This document shows, piece by piece, positions 1-6,769 of a stretch of 15,188 nt of DNA. The notes under the pieces were generated by a model that was given only the letters and a program-made list of their open reading frames with translations, had not been told where the DNA came from and did not search any database. How positions within the stretch are numbered: position 1 is the first letter of the stretch; every line of letters begins with the position of its first letter. Position numbers and translations under genes: made by a program. The DNA comes from an uncultured Lachnospiraceae bacterium (GTDB lineage: Bacteria; Bacillota; Clostridia; Lachnospirales; Lachnospiraceae). The DNA lies in NCBI GenBank assembly GCA_900555195.1, contig USKC01000036.1, forward strand, positions 1-15,188. The letters are read 5' to 3'.

Positions 1-36
1 AGTACTTACGGGCCGTCTTTTGGCCCGTTATGTACT
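1..36. terminator. Terminator-like hairpin at left edge
   Basis: The arms TTACGGGCC and GGCCCGTTA surround the loop GTCTTTT, and the stem extends outward through AGTAC/GTACT with a one-base offset. A short T run (43-47) follows after a gap, so it is an imperfect intrinsic terminator on the plus strand. It would end a gene lying left of the window, or insulate hypB from upstream transcription. The hairpin is seen; its role is inferred. Confidence 0.5.
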
Positions 37-90
37 GCTACGTTTTTAGCCGAGCGCGAGCGTGCCCCCGAAAAGAAGATACCGGCTGCG

Positions 91-118
91 CCCCAACCTC
101 CCCTTTCTCCCCCTCCCC
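91..118 (-). other. Putative G-quadruplex motif (minus strand)
   Basis: The plus strand holds four C runs (91-94, 100-103, 109-113, 115-118) with spacers of 5, 5 and 1 bases. The minus strand therefore reads G4-N1-G5-N5-G4-N5-G4, which fits the standard four-run quadruplex pattern with four bases per run. It lies in gene-free DNA about 50 bases upstream of the hypB -35 box. No function is shown; a quadruplex or i-motif affecting supercoiling or promoter activity is only a possibility. Confidence 0.5.
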
Positions 119-170
119 GTGAGCAGTAACTGTATCCTTCCGTCAGCGCGCACAGCTTCCGGTTGATTTA

Positions 171-199
171 TTGACCTTGCAAGGATTGAGAGGTATAAT
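171..199 (+). promoter_or_regulatory. SigA-type promoter for hypB
   Basis: TTGACC (171-176) and TATAAT (194-199) are separated by exactly 17 bases. Transcription would start near 206, leaving a leader of about 130 bases before the chosen hypB start. This promoter makes hypB the first gene of its own transcript. Confidence 0.8.
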
Positions 200-218
200 T
201 TACAAATAGCAAGAATCG

Positions 219-306
219 TTCGGGAAGCGTCCGCTGCAGGGCCCAGGTTTGAGGCAGTGATCTGGATTTGGCTGAAGCGCTGCAGTTTTGGTGGAACGTT
301 CCCGAA
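219..306 (+). promoter_or_regulatory. Structured 5' leader of hypB
   Basis: The segments TTCGGGAA (219-226) and TTCCCGAA (299-306) are perfectly complementary. Inside them CGT-CC (228-232) can pair with GG-ACG (293-298) around a bulged A. CTGCAG (234-239) can pair with CTGCAG (280-285), and CCAG (243-246) with CTGG (262-265). The nested pairings form one extended arm ending about 20 bases before the ribosome binding site. I do not recognise a named riboswitch class. A regulated leader is inferred from its length and fold. Confidence 0.4.
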
Positions 307-336
307 TGGGCCGAAATGGCAGAATGGGAGAGCGGT

Positions 337-1008
337 ATGGTGAAGGTATATGAGATAAAACAGAGCGTATTTGCGGATAATGACCGTCAGGCGGAGTTGT
401 TGAGAGAGGACTTGAAGAAGAAAGGGACATTCCTTCTGAACCTGATGTCCTCTCCGGGAGCGGGAAAGACGACCACTCTGGAGAAAACGTTAGCGCTTCT
501 GAAGGATGAATTTCGGATTGGCGTGATGGAGGCGGATATCGATTCGGACGTGGATGCGTCCCGGATTGCCAGGACGCGGGTGAAGACGGTGCAGCTGCAC
601 ACGGGAGGGATGTGCCATCTGGATGCGGATATGACGAGGCAGGGGCTGGAGGCTCTGGGGACGGAGGACGTGGATCTGGCGATTCTGGAGAATGTGGGGA
701 ACCTGGTCTGCCCGGCGGAATTCGATACGGGAGCGGTCATGAATGCCATGATCTTAAGCGTTCCGGAGGGAGATGACAAGCCGCTTAAATATCCGCTGAT
801 GTTTTCCATCTGTCAGGTGCTTCTGATCAATAAGATCGATGTGCTTCCCTTTTTTGATTTTGACCTGGAAGAATGCATCCGGCGGGTGCGGGAGCTGAAT
901 CCGGATATCGAAGTCATTCCTATCAGCGCGAAAACGGGTGAGGGGATCGACAGATGGGCAGAGTGGCTGCGCGGAAAGGTGAGACTGTGGCAGCAGGAAG
1001 CGCATTAA
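337..1008 (+). CDS. hypB: Hydrogenase/urease nickel incorporation GTPase HypB
   Basis: HypB is a cytoplasmic SIMIBI-class GTPase that, with HypA, delivers nickel to [NiFe]-hydrogenase or urease. The 223-residue protein shows the P-loop SSPGAGKTT (about 38-46), the acidic segment DIDSDVD (67-73), the family metal-site pair Cys93-His94 in HTGGMCH, the switch-like ENVGNLVCP (118-126) and the G4 motif NKID (165-168). It lacks the N-terminal CxxCGC and His-rich nickel stores of some homologues. The start at 337 is chosen because GGGAG lies six bases upstream. The in-frame start at 268 falls inside the folded leader and would add an unlike Trp-rich extension. No hypA, hydrogenase or urease gene is visible, so the client enzyme is unknown. 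Family assignment is firm. Confidence 0.93.
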   Translation: MVKVYEIKQSVFADNDRQAELLREDLKKKGTFLLNLMSSPGAGKTTTLEKTLALLKDEFRIGVMEADIDSDVDASRIARTRVKTVQLHTGGMCHLDADMTRQGLEALGTEDVDLAILENVGNLVCPAEFDTGAVMNAMILSVPEGDDKPLKYPLMFSICQVLLINKIDVLPFFDFDLEECIRRVRELNPDIEVIPISAKTGEGIDRWAEWLRGKVRLWQQEAH

Positions 1009-1031
1009 GGGCGGAACGGAAGAAGGGAAAA

Positions 1032-1113
1032 CGGCCTGTTTAAGGCTGAATGGATAGAAAAGAAGGGAAATTGCAGAACAGAAAAAGGAGGAAGAGGCGG
1101 CTTAAGCAGGCCG
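1032..1113 (+). promoter_or_regulatory. Long-range inverted repeat ahead of the MATE gene
   Basis: CGGCCTGTTTAAG (1032-1044) and CTTAAGCAGGCCG (1101-1113) pair over 13 positions with one G-U wobble, enclosing 56 bases. A smaller competing hairpin GCGGC/GCCGC (1097-1101, 1110-1114) shares the right arm. The loop carries a strong AAAGGAGG not followed by a start codon in useful register. The arrangement ends 13 bases before the MATE start and could be an alternative-fold attenuator. Pairing is seen; regulation is inferred. Confidence 0.35.
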
Positions 1114-1126
1114 CATATAGGGGGCA

Positions 1127-2473
1127 ATGAAAAAATACGGGAAAGAACAGGTACAGACGGTGCTTCAGATGGCATGGCCTTCCGTGTTGGAGTCTTTTTT
1201 CGTGGCGCTGATCGGCATGGTGGACTCTCTCATGGTGAGCCAGGTAGGAGCGCATGCGGTGGCGGCGGTAGGGCTTACCACACAGCCCAAGTTCATCGGC
1301 CTGGCAGCGTTTACTGCCGTGAATGTGGCGGTATCCGCGCTGGTTGCGCGCCGTAAGGGGGAAGGCAGGCGAAAAGAGGCCAATCAGGTATTGGTGGGTT
1401 CCTGCATTTTTACGGTCTGCATGACAGTGGCGGTGAGCGCAGTCTGCGTCATCTTTGCGGATCCGATCATCCGTCTGTGCGGCTCAGAGGCGGATTCCCA
1501 TGCGGAGGCGGTGGATTATTTCCGGATCATTATGGGTTATATTGGCTTTACGGTGGTATCCTTGACGGTGAACGCGGCGCAGAGAGGGGCTGGAAATACC
1601 AAGATATCCATGAAAACCAATGTGACCGCCAATCTGGTGAATGTGTTTTTTAATTATCTGCTGATCGGAGGCAATTTTGGCTTCCCCAAGCTGGGCGTCA
1701 AAGGTGCGGCCATCGCGACTGTCATCGGCAGCGCTGTGGGCTGTGTGATGAGCATTGTCTCCGCATGCAAGAAGGATGGATTTATTAGCTTTATCTATAT
1801 ATGGAAGGAAAAGCTGCGGCCTACGCTCGAGATTGCAAAGGGCATGGTGAAGCTTGGAAGCAGCGTTTTGGTGGAACAGCTGCTGATGCGGGTGGGCTTT
1901 CTGTCCGTTGCGGTGATGGCCGCCAAGATGGGAACAGCGGCCTTTGCGGCCCATCAGGTGGGAATGAATGTGATGAGCCTGTCCTTTTCCTTTGGAGACG
2001 GCATGCAGGTGGCGGCTGTGGCGCTGATCGGCGAGAGCCTGGGACAGAAGGATGTGGAGAAGGCCAAAACATACGGGCATATCTGTCAGAGGATCGGAAG
2101 GATCATCGCGGTGATCCTGGCCGTACTGTATCTGACCTGCGGTAGATTCCTATACGGGCTGTTCTTCACTGAACCGGAAATCATCGCCATCGGTGAGGAG
2201 ATCATGCGCGTGATCGTGGTGGTGGTTTTGCTACAGATCGGCCAGGTAATTTATATGGGATGCCTTCGGGGGGCGGGAGATGTCCTATTTACGACGGTCG
2301 CTTCCACCATCAGCGTCACCCTCATCCGTCCGGCGGCAAGTTACTTGTTCTGCTATACGGCGGGCCTTGGGATCATCGGCATCTGGTTCGGCGTATGTGC
2401 GGATCAGTTGGCCCGTTTCCTGTTTACGAGCATCCGGTTCCGTTCGGGCAAATGGACGAAGGTAAAAATATAA
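1127..2473 (+). CDS. MATE family efflux transporter
   Basis: This is a 448-residue polytopic inner-membrane protein with the length and twelve-helix pattern of the multidrug and toxic compound extrusion family (MatE domain twice, roughly 15-175 and 240-400). Such proteins export cationic drugs, flavins or other metabolites using a Na+ or H+ gradient. Typical features are the N-terminal WPSVLESFF helix, the Gln/Pro-containing TTQPKF segment near residue 51, the RGAGNTKISM loop near 150 and its second-half counterpart RGAGDVLFT near 380. The start is bounded by an in-frame TAG at 1118-1120. The aminoglycoside-modifying-like gene starts 13 bases after its stop, so the two are probably co-transcribed. 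Substrate cannot be read from sequence. Confidence 0.93.
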   Translation: MKKYGKEQVQTVLQMAWPSVLESFFVALIGMVDSLMVSQVGAHAVAAVGLTTQPKFIGLAAFTAVNVAVSALVARRKGEGRRKEANQVLVGSCIFTVCMTVAVSAVCVIFADPIIRLCGSEADSHAEAVDYFRIIMGYIGFTVVSLTVNAAQRGAGNTKISMKTNVTANLVNVFFNYLLIGGNFGFPKLGVKGAAIATVIGSAVGCVMSIVSACKKDGFISFIYIWKEKLRPTLEIAKGMVKLGSSVLVEQLLMRVGFLSVAVMAAKMGTAAFAAHQVGMNVMSLSFSFGDGMQVAAVALIGESLGQKDVEKAKTYGHICQRIGRIIAVILAVLYLTCGRFLYGLFFTEPEIIAIGEEIMRVIVVVVLLQIGQVIYMGCLRGAGDVLFTTVASTISVTLIRPAASYLFCYTAGLGIIGIWFGVCADQLARFLFTSIRFRSGKWTKVKI

Positions 2474-2486
2474 GGGGGATGGAAGA

Positions 2487-3347
2487 ATGACGCCGGAAGA
2501 GATGCTAGAAAGGCTTATGCATTTTGCAAAGACGGATGAGCGGATCCGGGCGGCGGCCCTGGACGGCTCGCGCGCTGATAAGGATGCGCTGCATGATGCA
2601 TACAGCGATATCGATATTGTTTGGTTCGTGCGGGATGTGCGGGAATTTACCCGGGATCGGAGCTGGATTTCGGCATATGGGAAGGTGCTCATCGCGCAGT
2701 TTCCAGACGACTGGTATTCCCATCCCTACGATTATGATGGCAGACAGGCCTATCACTGTCTGGTTCAGTATGAGGACGGGAATCGGATCGATTTTACCCT
2801 TTATGATCTGGAGAATGCAGAGGATGCTGCGCAGAATGCGGAACCCAGACGGATTCTGCTTGACAAGGACGGTTTTGACTGGCTGCGGCAGGTGGAAGGG
2901 AATGAGGCGTACTATGTCAGAAAGCCCTCTCTGAAGGAGTATCAGGATGTCTGCAATGAATTCCGCTGGCTCAGCCTCTATGTAGCCAAGGGGCTGTGCC
3001 GGAATCAGTTCAACTATGCCAGATATCATCTGCAGGACGGCATGGGAGGGATGTTCCTTAAGATGGTCACATGGAAAATCGGGACAGAACATGCTTTCCG
3101 GGTATCCTGCGGGGCGCATGAAAAGTATTTGGAGCGCTTCCTGACAGAAGAAGAGATGGCCCGGGTGCGCGCTGCATTCCCGGGAGGGGATGCGGGAAAG
3201 ATGTGGGAAGGCCTGTTTGGGATGGTGGATTATTTTGAGGAGCTTGCCCGGATTGTGGCGCACCGGCTTTCTTTTCCCTATGAGGAAGAAGAAGCCGGAA
3301 GAGTGAGACGGTTTCTGGAAGAACGGGCCGGCATCCGTGGAAAATAA
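2487..3347 (+). CDS. Aminoglycoside 6-adenylyltransferase-like protein (ANT(6)/AadE family)
   Basis: ANT(6) enzymes transfer AMP from ATP to the 6-hydroxyl of streptomycin in the cytoplasm. The 286-residue protein has the family length and opening: FAKTDERIRA (13-22), the nucleotidyltransferase signature G27-S28-R29 with the acidic pair Asp41-x-Asp43 in YSDIDIVWFV, and a third carboxylate at Asp102 in NRIDFTLYD. The C-terminal helical half is also family-like, with the RWLSLYVAKGL and KMVTWKIG segments. A run AAGGGGG eight bases ahead serves as ribosome binding site. The gene follows the MATE pump closely, suggesting a two-gene export-plus-modification unit. It resembles chromosomal homologues in gut Clostridia rather than an obvious plasmid gene, so actual streptomycin resistance is not assured. 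Confidence 0.88.
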   Translation: MTPEEMLERLMHFAKTDERIRAAALDGSRADKDALHDAYSDIDIVWFVRDVREFTRDRSWISAYGKVLIAQFPDDWYSHPYDYDGRQAYHCLVQYEDGNRIDFTLYDLENAEDAAQNAEPRRILLDKDGFDWLRQVEGNEAYYVRKPSLKEYQDVCNEFRWLSLYVAKGLCRNQFNYARYHLQDGMGGMFLKMVTWKIGTEHAFRVSCGAHEKYLERFLTEEEMARVRAAFPGGDAGKMWEGLFGMVDYFEELARIVAHRLSFPYEEEEAGRVRRFLEERAGIRGK

Positions 3348-3423
3348 GACGAGAGCCAGGAAACATTGGATGGGGAGGCAAATGGAAAGGAAAAACCGCG
3401 TTTGCGCTCCCTGATTTCATAGT

Positions 3424-3437
3424 CGCGCCGAAGCGCG
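3424..3437 (+). other. Small GC hairpin before the 72-aa gene
   Basis: CGCGC (3424-3428), loop CGAA, GCGCG (3433-3437) forms a compact stem of five GC pairs just upstream of the ribosome binding site AGGGGAAG. There is no T tract, so it is not an intrinsic terminator. It may stabilise or process the transcript in the roughly 105-base gap after the adenylyltransferase gene. Confidence 0.35.
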
Positions 3438-3452
3438 CAGATAGGGGAAGAA

Positions 3453-3671
3453 ATGAAATTCAAAGAACGGTATTTAGCAGGAGAAATTCCTTTTGAGGAA
3501 ATAGATGCCTATGTGGAAGAATGGAATAACAGCGACGACCCATGCACGCTCCGGGAATATCTGGGCTTATCTGCCCAGGAAGAGGACGTGTGGATCGATC
3601 AGGATGACTGGGCGTTAAAGGAATTGCTGGATGCGCAGGTTCCTGCCCGCAATAGGGATGGGGAGGAATAG
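3453..3671 (+). CDS. Small acidic protein of unknown function (72 aa)
   Basis: A well-placed AGGGGAAG lies just ahead of the ATG. The protein begins MKFKERYLAGEIPFEEIDAY and is rich in Asp, Glu and Trp, with no membrane helix and no signal peptide. Predicted features are short helices, an EYLGLSAQEEDVWID segment (about 35-49) and a second acidic helix. The pattern of an E/D-rich helix followed by LGLS-x-EEDVW resembles small proteins that sit beside regulators or toxin-antitoxin-type domains in Lachnospiraceae, but I do not recognise a characterised family. The AraC gene begins seven bases after its stop, so the two probably share a transcript. Coding status is supported by the RBS and by protein-like composition. 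Confidence 0.7.
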   Translation: MKFKERYLAGEIPFEEIDAYVEEWNNSDDPCTLREYLGLSAQEEDVWIDQDDWALKELLDAQVPARNRDGEE

Positions 3672-3678
3672 GGAGAGA

Positions 3679-4602
3679 ATGGGCAGAACAGAAAAGCCTG
3701 CGGATGCCGTAAGGCCCCTGCGGGAGCGGCGGCAGCACGGGGATTTCCTTTTTCCGGTGAGCGTCTATGAGACGAAGGTGGAGGAAGGCGCGCAGATGCC
3801 GTTGTATTATCACTGGCATCCGGAGACGGAGATCTTCTTTATTACCTCAGGCAGGGCTAATTTTCAGGTGGAAGGGGAAGAATTCGCCATCGAGGAAGGG
3901 GATGTGCTTCTGATTAAGCCCAATGCGCTGCATGGCTCGCATGACTGTTTTGGAACCGATCTGGAATTTCGGGCAGTGGTTTTTGATTACAGCTTCCTTT
4001 CGGGAATTGGAAACGACAGGATAGAGCAGGAATATCTGCGTCCGCTGCTTTTGGGGGAGGGAAAGAGATATCTCCTGATTTCGGGAAAGGGAAAGGAGCA
4101 GGAAGAGTTGTTTCGCCTTTTAAACCGAATCTATCTGCTGTTTGAAAAGAAGGAGAAGGGATATGAAATCCTTCTGCGCGCCTTCCTCCTGCAGGTGGTC
4201 TATCTCATGCTGCAGCTGCGGACGGATCAGATGCGTGTCCCCAGAACAGGAACCAGAAAAAGCAGGGTGATCCGGCAGATCGTGGAATATGTGGAGGCAA
4301 ACTATGGACAGAAGCTTTCTCTCGGCGGCCTGGCGGAGTATCTGTCCATGAGTGAAGGCTATCTTTGCCGTTTTTTCAGGGAGAACTTTCATATGACATT
4401 TGTGGAGTATGTCCAGAGGGTGCGCCTGCAGAAGGCGGAACGGCTTTTGATGGAAACGGATGATCCGGTGGGAAAGATCGCTCTGGATGTGGGCTTTGGC
4501 AGCGGGAACTATTTTACCACGGAATTCGGGAAATATTATCATGTTACCCCGCAGAAATATAGAAAAGGTCAGGATATAAGAGAAAACGGTCAATATTCGT
4601 AA
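3679..4602 (+). CDS. AraC family transcriptional regulator with cupin domain
   Basis: A 307-residue cytoplasmic regulator. The N-terminal half is an AraC-type cupin: HWHPETEIFFITSG (about 44-57) is the first conserved box, and EEGDVLLIKPNALHG (about 74-88) the second, and it would bind a sugar or related effector. From about residue 195 a double helix-turn-helix begins, including LSLGGLAEYLSMSEGYLCRF and KIALDVGFGSGNYFTTEF, ending in the typical HVTPQKYRK. The start at 3679 is preferred because GGAGG and GGGAG lie just ahead; in-frame starts at 3631 and 3658 would overlap the preceding gene. It sits 62 bases upstream of the GH31 gene on the same strand and is its likely regulator. The effector is unknown. 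Confidence 0.92.
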   Translation: MGRTEKPADAVRPLRERRQHGDFLFPVSVYETKVEEGAQMPLYYHWHPETEIFFITSGRANFQVEGEEFAIEEGDVLLIKPNALHGSHDCFGTDLEFRAVVFDYSFLSGIGNDRIEQEYLRPLLLGEGKRYLLISGKGKEQEELFRLLNRIYLLFEKKEKGYEILLRAFLLQVVYLMLQLRTDQMRVPRTGTRKSRVIRQIVEYVEANYGQKLSLGGLAEYLSMSEGYLCRFFRENFHMTFVEYVQRVRLQKAERLLMETDDPVGKIALDVGFGSGNYFTTEFGKYYHVTPQKYRKGQDIRENGQYS

Positions 4603-4664
4603 AGAAATTAGAATAAAAAGTGAGTAAAATAGAAAAAACGTTAAGATAAAAGGAGGGTAACAGA

Positions 4665-6662
4665 ATGTATACGATGAGTCAGGAAGGAAACGCGCTCGTC
4701 TATCGTTGGGATGGCGAAGTGCTTTCCATCCAGCCCTGGGGAGAGAACAGCTTCCGCGTCCGCTCTACGGTGCTGGGAGAATTGGAGGATACGGATTATG
4801 CGCTGCTTCCCGCAAAGGAGACGGAAGCGCAGATCCAGGTGGAGGAATACACCGCCCGCATTGTGAACGGAAAGATCACTGCCGTTCTGACGGTGGATGA
4901 TTGGAGCAAAAGTTGTGATATTGCGTTCTATAATCAGAAGGGAGAACTGCTTTTAAAGGAAAGGGGAAGGGGCGGTGCGCTGGATCGGAAGAACCGCTTT
5001 TTCAAGCCCATTATCGGCGGAGATTATCGCCTGACCGTGACCTTTGCGTCCAATCCCAAGGAAAAACTCTATGGAATGGGACAGTATCAGCAGGATATCC
5101 TGAATGTGAAGAACTGCAATCTGGAACTGGCGCACCGCAATTCCCAGGCGAGCGTGCCCTTTGTCCTGTCGGATCTGGGATATGGATTTTTATGGCACAA
5201 TCCGGCCATCGGCCGTGTGAGCTTCGGCTCTAACACCACCGAATGGTATGCGGAGAGCACGAAGCAGATGGATTACTGGATCACGGCTGGGGATACGCCG
5301 GATGAAATCGAATGCGCATATGCGGCAGCCACCGGAACAGCTCCCGTTATGCCGGAGTATGGCCTGGGCTTCTGGCAGTGCAAGCTCCGTTATTGGAACC
5401 AGGAAGAACTGCTGGAAGTGGCGAGGGAATACAAGAGAAGAAATATCCCTGTAGACGTGATTGTGTGCGATTTCTTCCACTGGCCGAGAATGGGCGATTA
5501 CAGGTTTGACGAGGAATTCTTCCCGGATCCGGACGCTATGGTGAAGGAACTGAAGGAGATGGGGATGGAACTCATGGTTTCCGTCTGGCCGCAGGTGGAT
5601 ATGCGCAGCGAGAACTATGAGGAAATGAAGCAGAAGGGGCTTCTGCTAAAGACAGAAAAGGGCGTGGATATCGCCATGCTCTATAATGGAAACAGCAGCT
5701 TTTTCGACGCTACGAATCCCCGTTCCCGGGAATATGTCTGGGAGAAGTGTAAGAAGAATTATTATGACAAAGGAATCCAGGTGTTCTGGCTGGATGAGGC
5801 GGAACCGGAATTTACGGGATATGATTTTGACAACTACCGGTATTATCTGGGCTCTGCCGCCCAGGTTGGCAATCTCTATCCGCAGGCCTTTGCCAGGACC
5901 TTCTATGAAGGACAGACCAAGGCGGGGCAGAAAGAGGTGGTGAACCTCCTGCGCTGCGCCTGGGCTGGAAGCCAGCGTTATGGCGCGCTCGTATGGAGCG
6001 GAGACATCCATTCTGATTGGGAGACGCTTCGCAGGCAGGTATGCGCCGGCCTGAACATGGCGATTGCAGGGATTCCCTGGTGGACCACGGATATCGGCGG
6101 TTTCTCAGGCGGCAATCCGGATGATGAAGGATTCCGGAAGCTGCTGGTGCGCTGGTTCGAGTGGGGCTGCTTCTGCCCTGTGATGCGTCTGCATGGGGAC
6201 AGGGTGCCTTCCACGCCGCTTTTCAACAAAGCGGGAGAACGGCTTAACCCCACCGGCGCTGCGAACGAGGTATGGAGCTACGGGGAAGAGAATACGGAAA
6301 CCCTGGTGAAATACATTCAGTTCAGAGAGGCTATGCGGCCCTATACGCGGAAGGTGATGGACGAGGCCCATACTTGCGGACGGCCGGTGATGCGTCCCAT
6401 GTTCTATGAATTTCCGGAACAGGAATGCTGCTGGGATATGAAGGAACAGTACATGTTCGGAAGCGATCTTCTGGTGGCTCCCGTTCTGTATGAGGACAGC
6501 TATGAGAGAGAAGTCTATCTGCCTGCAGGGGCAACCTGGACGCTGGTACACGACGGGACGGTCTATGAAGGCGGACAGACCATCACGGTTCAGGCGCCTT
6601 TGGATGTGATTCCGGTATTTACGAAAAACGGCAGCCTTCCGGAACTGATCGGGCTGATCTGA
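4665..6662 (+). CDS. Glycoside hydrolase family 31 (alpha-xylosidase/alpha-glucosidase-like)
   Basis: A 665-residue retaining exo-alpha-glycosidase that removes terminal alpha-linked xylose or glucose. An N-terminal beta-sandwich (about 1-220) precedes the barrel beginning near PEYGLGFWQCKLRYWNQEEL. The nucleophile is Asp377 in VFWLDEAEPE and the acid/base is Asp447 in WSGDIHSDWETL, 70 residues apart as expected for GH31. GIPWWTTDIGGFSGG (about 466-480) and MRLHGDR (about 507) form the rest of the active-site wall. The FWLDEAEPE form resembles alpha-xylosidases of the family more than maltase-type WxDMNE. There is no signal peptide, so it acts on imported oligosaccharides. The RBS AAAGGAGGG is very strong. 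The 62-base gap from the AraC gene is A-rich without a clear promoter, so co-transcription is likely. Confidence 0.93.
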   Translation: MYTMSQEGNALVYRWDGEVLSIQPWGENSFRVRSTVLGELEDTDYALLPAKETEAQIQVEEYTARIVNGKITAVLTVDDWSKSCDIAFYNQKGELLLKERGRGGALDRKNRFFKPIIGGDYRLTVTFASNPKEKLYGMGQYQQDILNVKNCNLELAHRNSQASVPFVLSDLGYGFLWHNPAIGRVSFGSNTTEWYAESTKQMDYWITAGDTPDEIECAYAAATGTAPVMPEYGLGFWQCKLRYWNQEELLEVAREYKRRNIPVDVIVCDFFHWPRMGDYRFDEEFFPDPDAMVKELKEMGMELMVSVWPQVDMRSENYEEMKQKGLLLKTEKGVDIAMLYNGNSSFFDATNPRSREYVWEKCKKNYYDKGIQVFWLDEAEPEFTGYDFDNYRYYLGSAAQVGNLYPQAFARTFYEGQTKAGQKEVVNLLRCAWAGSQRYGALVWSGDIHSDWETLRRQVCAGLNMAIAGIPWWTTDIGGFSGGNPDDEGFRKLLVRWFEWGCFCPVMRLHGDRVPSTPLFNKAGERLNPTGAANEVWSYGEENTETLVKYIQFREAMRPYTRKVMDEAHTCGRPVMRPMFYEFPEQECCWDMKEQYMFGSDLLVAPVLYEDSYEREVYLPAGATWTLVHDGTVYEGGQTITVQAPLDVIPVFTKNGSLPELIGLI

Positions 6663-6688
6663 GAAAGCACTGATTGAATCAGCCTTTC
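6663..6688 (+). promoter_or_regulatory. Dyad right after the GH31 stop
   Basis: GAAAG and CTTTC flank the single-centre palindrome CTGATT-G-AATCAG (6670-6682), starting at the base after the TGA stop. As RNA it folds with a three-base loop, but no T tract follows. It could be a weak terminator or mRNA 3' end, or a protein-binding dyad. Confidence 0.35.
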
Positions 6689-6703
6689 CACTAGATAAGG
6701 GAC

Positions 6704-6726
6704 AAAAAGGCGGACGTCTGATCCGC
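6704..6726 (-). terminator. Intrinsic terminator for the minus-strand AraC gene
   Basis: Read on the minus strand, GCGGA (6726-6722), a seven-base loop and TCCGC (6714-6710) are followed at once by CTTTTTG (down to 6703). It begins about 25 bases after the AraC stop codon. The stem is only five pairs, but position and T run fit. Confidence 0.6.
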
Positions 6727-6730
6727 ATGC

Positions 6731-6769
6731 GGCATCCGCAGGCCGGACTCTTTATGGCCTGTGGATGCC
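6731..6769. terminator. Strong hairpin at the convergent gene ends
   Basis: GGCATCCGCAGGCC (6731-6744) and GGCCTGTGGATGCC (6756-6769) form a 14-position stem with a single G-T wobble around an 11-base loop. The minus-strand AraC stop codon (6752-6754) lies within the loop. On the plus strand GTTTTG follows, so it can serve as terminator for GH31. On the minus strand it precedes the T-tract terminator at 6704-6726. Confidence 0.6.

Noticed and set aside
268..336. Upstream in-frame extension of hypB
   Set aside because: It lies in the folded leader, has no ribosome binding site, and encodes a Trp-rich segment unlike HypB. The start at 337 has GGGAG well placed.
3631..3678. Longer start for the first AraC gene
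   Set aside because: It would overlap the end of the 72-aa gene, has no good ribosome binding site, and adds a basic tail outside the cupin domain.
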